Shown here: positions 7,297-9,363 of the stretch, in pieces
Layout: every line of letters starts with the position of its first letter
Position numbering within the stretch: position 1 is the first letter of the stretch
From: Alphaproteobacteria bacterium
Lineage (GTDB): Bacteria; Pseudomonadota; Alphaproteobacteria; Micropepsales; Micropepsaceae
Assembly (NCBI GenBank): GCA_003451645.1
Contig: DMER01000139.1
Coordinates: 1 to 9,363, forward strand
Reading direction: 5' to 3'
Length of the DNA: 9,363 bases
Notes under the pieces: model-generated
Seen by the model: only the letters and a program-made list of their open reading frames with translations
What the model was told of the DNA's origin: nothing
Databases searched by the model: none
Program-made: the position numbers and the translations under genes

Positions 7297-7355
7297 ACTC
7301 ATTGTTTTTACGCGTGTCCTGACGGAAAACCGGGCTCCACTTTTCCTGGACACGC
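7257..7355. repeat. Two-hairpin intergenic repeat element of alphaproteobacterial type
   Basis: The element fills nearly the whole gap between the convergent purH and glutamate dehydrogenase genes. Hairpin one is 7257-7296. A linker containing TTTTT leads to hairpin two: GCGTGTCC (7312-7319) pairs with GGACACGC (7348-7355), and inside it GGAAAA (7324-7329) pairs with TTTTCC (7341-7346), with a 4-against-1 internal loop and an 11-base apical loop. I recall sequences of this plan, with the inner GGAAAA/TTTTCC core kept and the outer arms varying, scattered between genes in alphaproteobacterial genomes. That it is a dispersed repeat is therefore memory plus structure; only one copy is in this window. 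Confidence 0.6.
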
Positions 7356-7365
7356 TTGAAGCAGA

Positions 7366-9363
7366 TCATTCCGTAACGAGATCCCGCATCTGGCCGACAG
7401 CGAGTGTCAGGCGCGCGACGTTCATCGAGCCAAGCTTGTCCAGCTCAGCCAACAAAGTCTCCAAGCGCTCCAGCGGCTCGCGATGTGTTTGCCCCCAGGC
7501 GGTGATGGTTGCCATGCCATCCGCGCGCGTCTTTCCCGATGCGCCCTTCAAAGCGCGAGCGGTCACCGTGCGCTGAAAGCCCAGCAGATCATCGGCCAAT
7601 CTGCGCACCGCCAGGCGGTCCCAATGTTCAGGCGGCCGCAAGCGGTCGGCCGTCAGACGCAAGCGGTCAGCGCCGATCAGCCTGCCCGCACTAAAGAAAC
7701 CACCTGCTACAAAGTCGAGTTCTGCGCCCAAGGTACCAGCGAGCCGCGCAATGTCCGGCACCGCCGCCATGGCAGGCAAAGCAGCCGAGTCCTCGGCAAT
7801 GTCCATCGGCACACCCGCGCCATGCAGATGTGCGATCCGGCTTTCGATCTCGCGGGCTTCGGCGGGCGAGACCAAGCCTGCAAAGGTGCCACGCAAGGCA
7901 TCCACTGCGCTCCGATTGGTTTCGATGGTCTTCGTGATGGACCCCGCCGGAGCATAGCGAAGGAACCAAAGCGTTTGGCGCTGAACCTGGCGCACCAGAT
8001 CGCTCAGCATACTGATTTGATTCTGCGCCTCAATCTTTCCATCCAATGCCTCTATCCGGCGCACGAGCCCGTCAATGCCAAAAACGCCGCGCGCAATTAC
8101 CGCCGCCCGCATGATTGCCGGGGCAGCGGCGCCACTGGCCTCGCGCATGCGCTGCATGAACGCTGGGCCGCAAAGATTTATGAGGCCATTGGTAAGGACC
8201 GTGCCAATGATCTCGCGCCGCAAGCGGTGCGCCTTGATTGCTTGGGGGAAACGCTGACCGATTTCGACGGGGAAATAGTCGGTCAACGCCGATTGCACGC
8301 ACGGATCGTCCGGCAGGTCCGAGGCATTGAGCTCGTCAAAGAGTTCCAACTTTGCATAGGCCAAGAGGACCGCAAGTTCAGGCCGTGTGAGGCCCTCCCC
8401 GCGCGCCTGCAACGCCTTGATGGTTTCGTCCGAGGGCAGACCTTCGACGGCGCGGTTGAGGCGGCCAGTCTTCTCAAGCGCGCGCATCATGCGCCCATGC
8501 GCCTCAATGTCATCGCGAGCAGTCAGTTCGGCAACACTTAGCGCCTGCGTCTGGAGATAGTTGTCGCGCAGCACAAGGCCGCCAACCTCGTCCGTGAGCC
8601 GCGCCAAGAGCGCGTCGCGGTCCGAGCGCTGCAGGTTGCCCTGGGCGATGGCAGCGTTCATGAGGATCTTCAGATTGACCTCGTGATCTGAGGTGTCGAC
8701 GCCCGCGGAATTGTCTATAGCGTCCGTGTTCAGGCGGCCTACATGGCGGGCATATTCGATGCGGCCAGCCTGGGTCAGGCCCAGATTGGCGCCTTCCCCG
8801 ATCACGCGGGCGCGCAAGGACACCGCATCGACCCGCAAGGCGTCGTTGCCGCGATCGCCCGCCTGCGCGTGCGTCTCATGCTGAGCCTTCACGAATGTGC
8901 CAATGCCGCCAAACCACAACAAGTCAACGGGCGCGCGCAAGATCGCCTGCATCAAGGCTGCGGGCTCGAGCTCCTTCGCGTCGGTGGAGAGCGCGGCTGC
9001 GACTTCGGGCGAGATGGGTATGCGTTTCAGGCTGCGCGAATAGACGCCGCCGCCAGCACTGATCCGGGACTTGTCGTAGTCCGCCCAGGATGAGCGGGGC
9101 AGATTGAATAGTCTCTGGCGCTCCTCAAAGGAGATTGCGGGAACCGGATTGGGATCGAGGAAAATGTCGCGATGGTCAAAGGCAGCAACAAGCCGGGTTT
9201 GGCGGGACAGCAGCATGCCATTGCCGAAAACGTCGCCGGACATGTCGCCCACGCCCGCAACGGTAAAGGGCGTGGTTTGGATATCCCTGCCCAATTCGCG
9301 GAAGTGCCGCTTGACCGCCTCCCAGGCGCCGCGCGCGGTGATGCCCATGCCCTTGTGGTCGTA
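7366..9363 (-). CDS. NAD-dependent glutamate dehydrogenase, large (GDH180) type, C-terminal part
   Basis: This enzyme oxidatively deaminates glutamate to 2-oxoglutarate and ammonium with NAD+ in the cytoplasm. The frame is open to the right edge, so only the last 665 residues of a protein usually near 1,600 are here. The visible part begins YDHKGMGITARGAWE (up to 9363). It continues with GVGDMSGDVFGNGMLLS (about 9214-9258), HRDIFLDPNP, SWADYDKSRISAGGG, VDLLWFGGIGTFVKA (about 8895-8930) and GEGANLGLTQ then NTDAIDNSAGVDTSD (about 8685-8805). These are all hallmarks of the large-type enzyme around its dinucleotide-binding domain. The helical C-terminal domain follows to the TGA at 7366-7368. The catalytic lysine region and the N-terminal ACT-like regulatory part lie outside the window. 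The gene is convergent with purH and separated from it by the two-hairpin element. No frameshift is seen. Activity is commonly subject to allosteric control in this class, but the window shows nothing on regulation. Confidence 0.95.
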   Translation of the reverse strand, partial: YDHKGMGITARGAWEAVKRHFRELGRDIQTTPFTVAGVGDMSGDVFGNGMLLSRQTRLVAAFDHRDIFLDPNPVPAISFEERQRLFNLPRSSWADYDKSRISAGGGVYSRSLKRIPISPEVAAALSTDAKELEPAALMQAILRAPVDLLWFGGIGTFVKAQHETHAQAGDRGNDALRVDAVSLRARVIGEGANLGLTQAGRIEYARHVGRLNTDAIDNSAGVDTSDHEVNLKILMNAAIAQGNLQRSDRDALLARLTDEVGGLVLRDNYLQTQALSVAELTARDDIEAHGRMMRALEKTGRLNRAVEGLPSDETIKALQARGEGLTRPELAVLLAYAKLELFDELNASDLPDDPCVQSALTDYFPVEIGQRFPQAIKAHRLRREIIGTVLTNGLINLCGPAFMQRMREASGAAAPAIMRAAVIARGVFGIDGLVRRIEALDGKIEAQNQISMLSDLVRQVQRQTLWFLRYAPAGSITKTIETNRSAVDALRGTFAGLVSPAEAREIESRIAHLHGAGVPMDIAEDSAALPAMAAVPDIARLAGTLGAELDFVAGGFFSAGRLIGADRLRLTADRLRPPEHWDRLAVRRLADDLLGFQRTVTARALKGASGKTRADGMATITAWGQTHREPLERLETLLAELDKLGSMNVARLTLAVGQMRDLVTE

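Noticed and set aside
7483..8541. A 352-codon open frame on the plus strand
   Set aside because: It is antisense to the strongly conserved glutamate dehydrogenase gene, and its translation shows no recognisable motif. Long antisense frames are common in GC-rich DNA.

Overview
The window is GC-rich DNA from an alphaproteobacterium. I infer this from four things: the protein families present; the neighbourhood of a DUF1674/SDHAF4 gene, htpX, rsmB, a heparinase II/III-like gene and purH; the large NAD-dependent glutamate dehydrogenase; and a two-hairpin intergenic sequence of a kind I remember from alphaproteobacterial genomes. I cannot fix the order or genus. Almost everything here is chromosomal housekeeping DNA. 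I see no phage, insertion sequence, CRISPR array, tRNA or rRNA.

Layout, left to right. A small probable exported four-cysteine protein of unknown function (110-502, +) converges on a short SDHAF4/DUF1674 succinate dehydrogenase assembly factor (522-761, -). That gene diverges across 59 bp from htpX, a membrane zinc metalloprotease (821-1759, +). Just after htpX is a strong intrinsic-terminator hairpin (1791-1820). It suggests that rsmB (16S rRNA m5C methyltransferase) starts at a GTG at 1864 rather than at the longer-frame GTG at 1750, which overlaps htpX. Then come rpe (ribulose-5-phosphate 3-epimerase, 3208-3888), a heparinase II/III-like protein that overlaps rpe by ATGA (3885-5576), and purH (5655-7259).

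The purH stop codon lies inside the first of two hairpins that fill the gap (7257-7355) before the convergent 3' part of the NAD-glutamate dehydrogenase gene (7366-9363, -). The 5' part of that gene lies beyond the right edge.

How the genes fit together: rsmB, rpe and the heparinase-like gene are close enough to be one transcript, and purH may be read through from it across 78 bp or have its own start. rsmB acts in ribosome maturation, rpe in pentose phosphate interconversion (a supply route for ribose phosphate and PRPP), and purH in the last two steps of IMP synthesis. HtpX and SDHAF4 concern inner-membrane protein quality control and respiratory complex assembly. The heparinase-like protein has no visible export signal and no obvious link to its neighbours; it is the least understood conserved gene here. 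I did not find a convincing new multi-gene system. The points most worth checking are the rsmB start and terminator, the two-hairpin repeat, the heparinase-like protein and the small four-cysteine protein.
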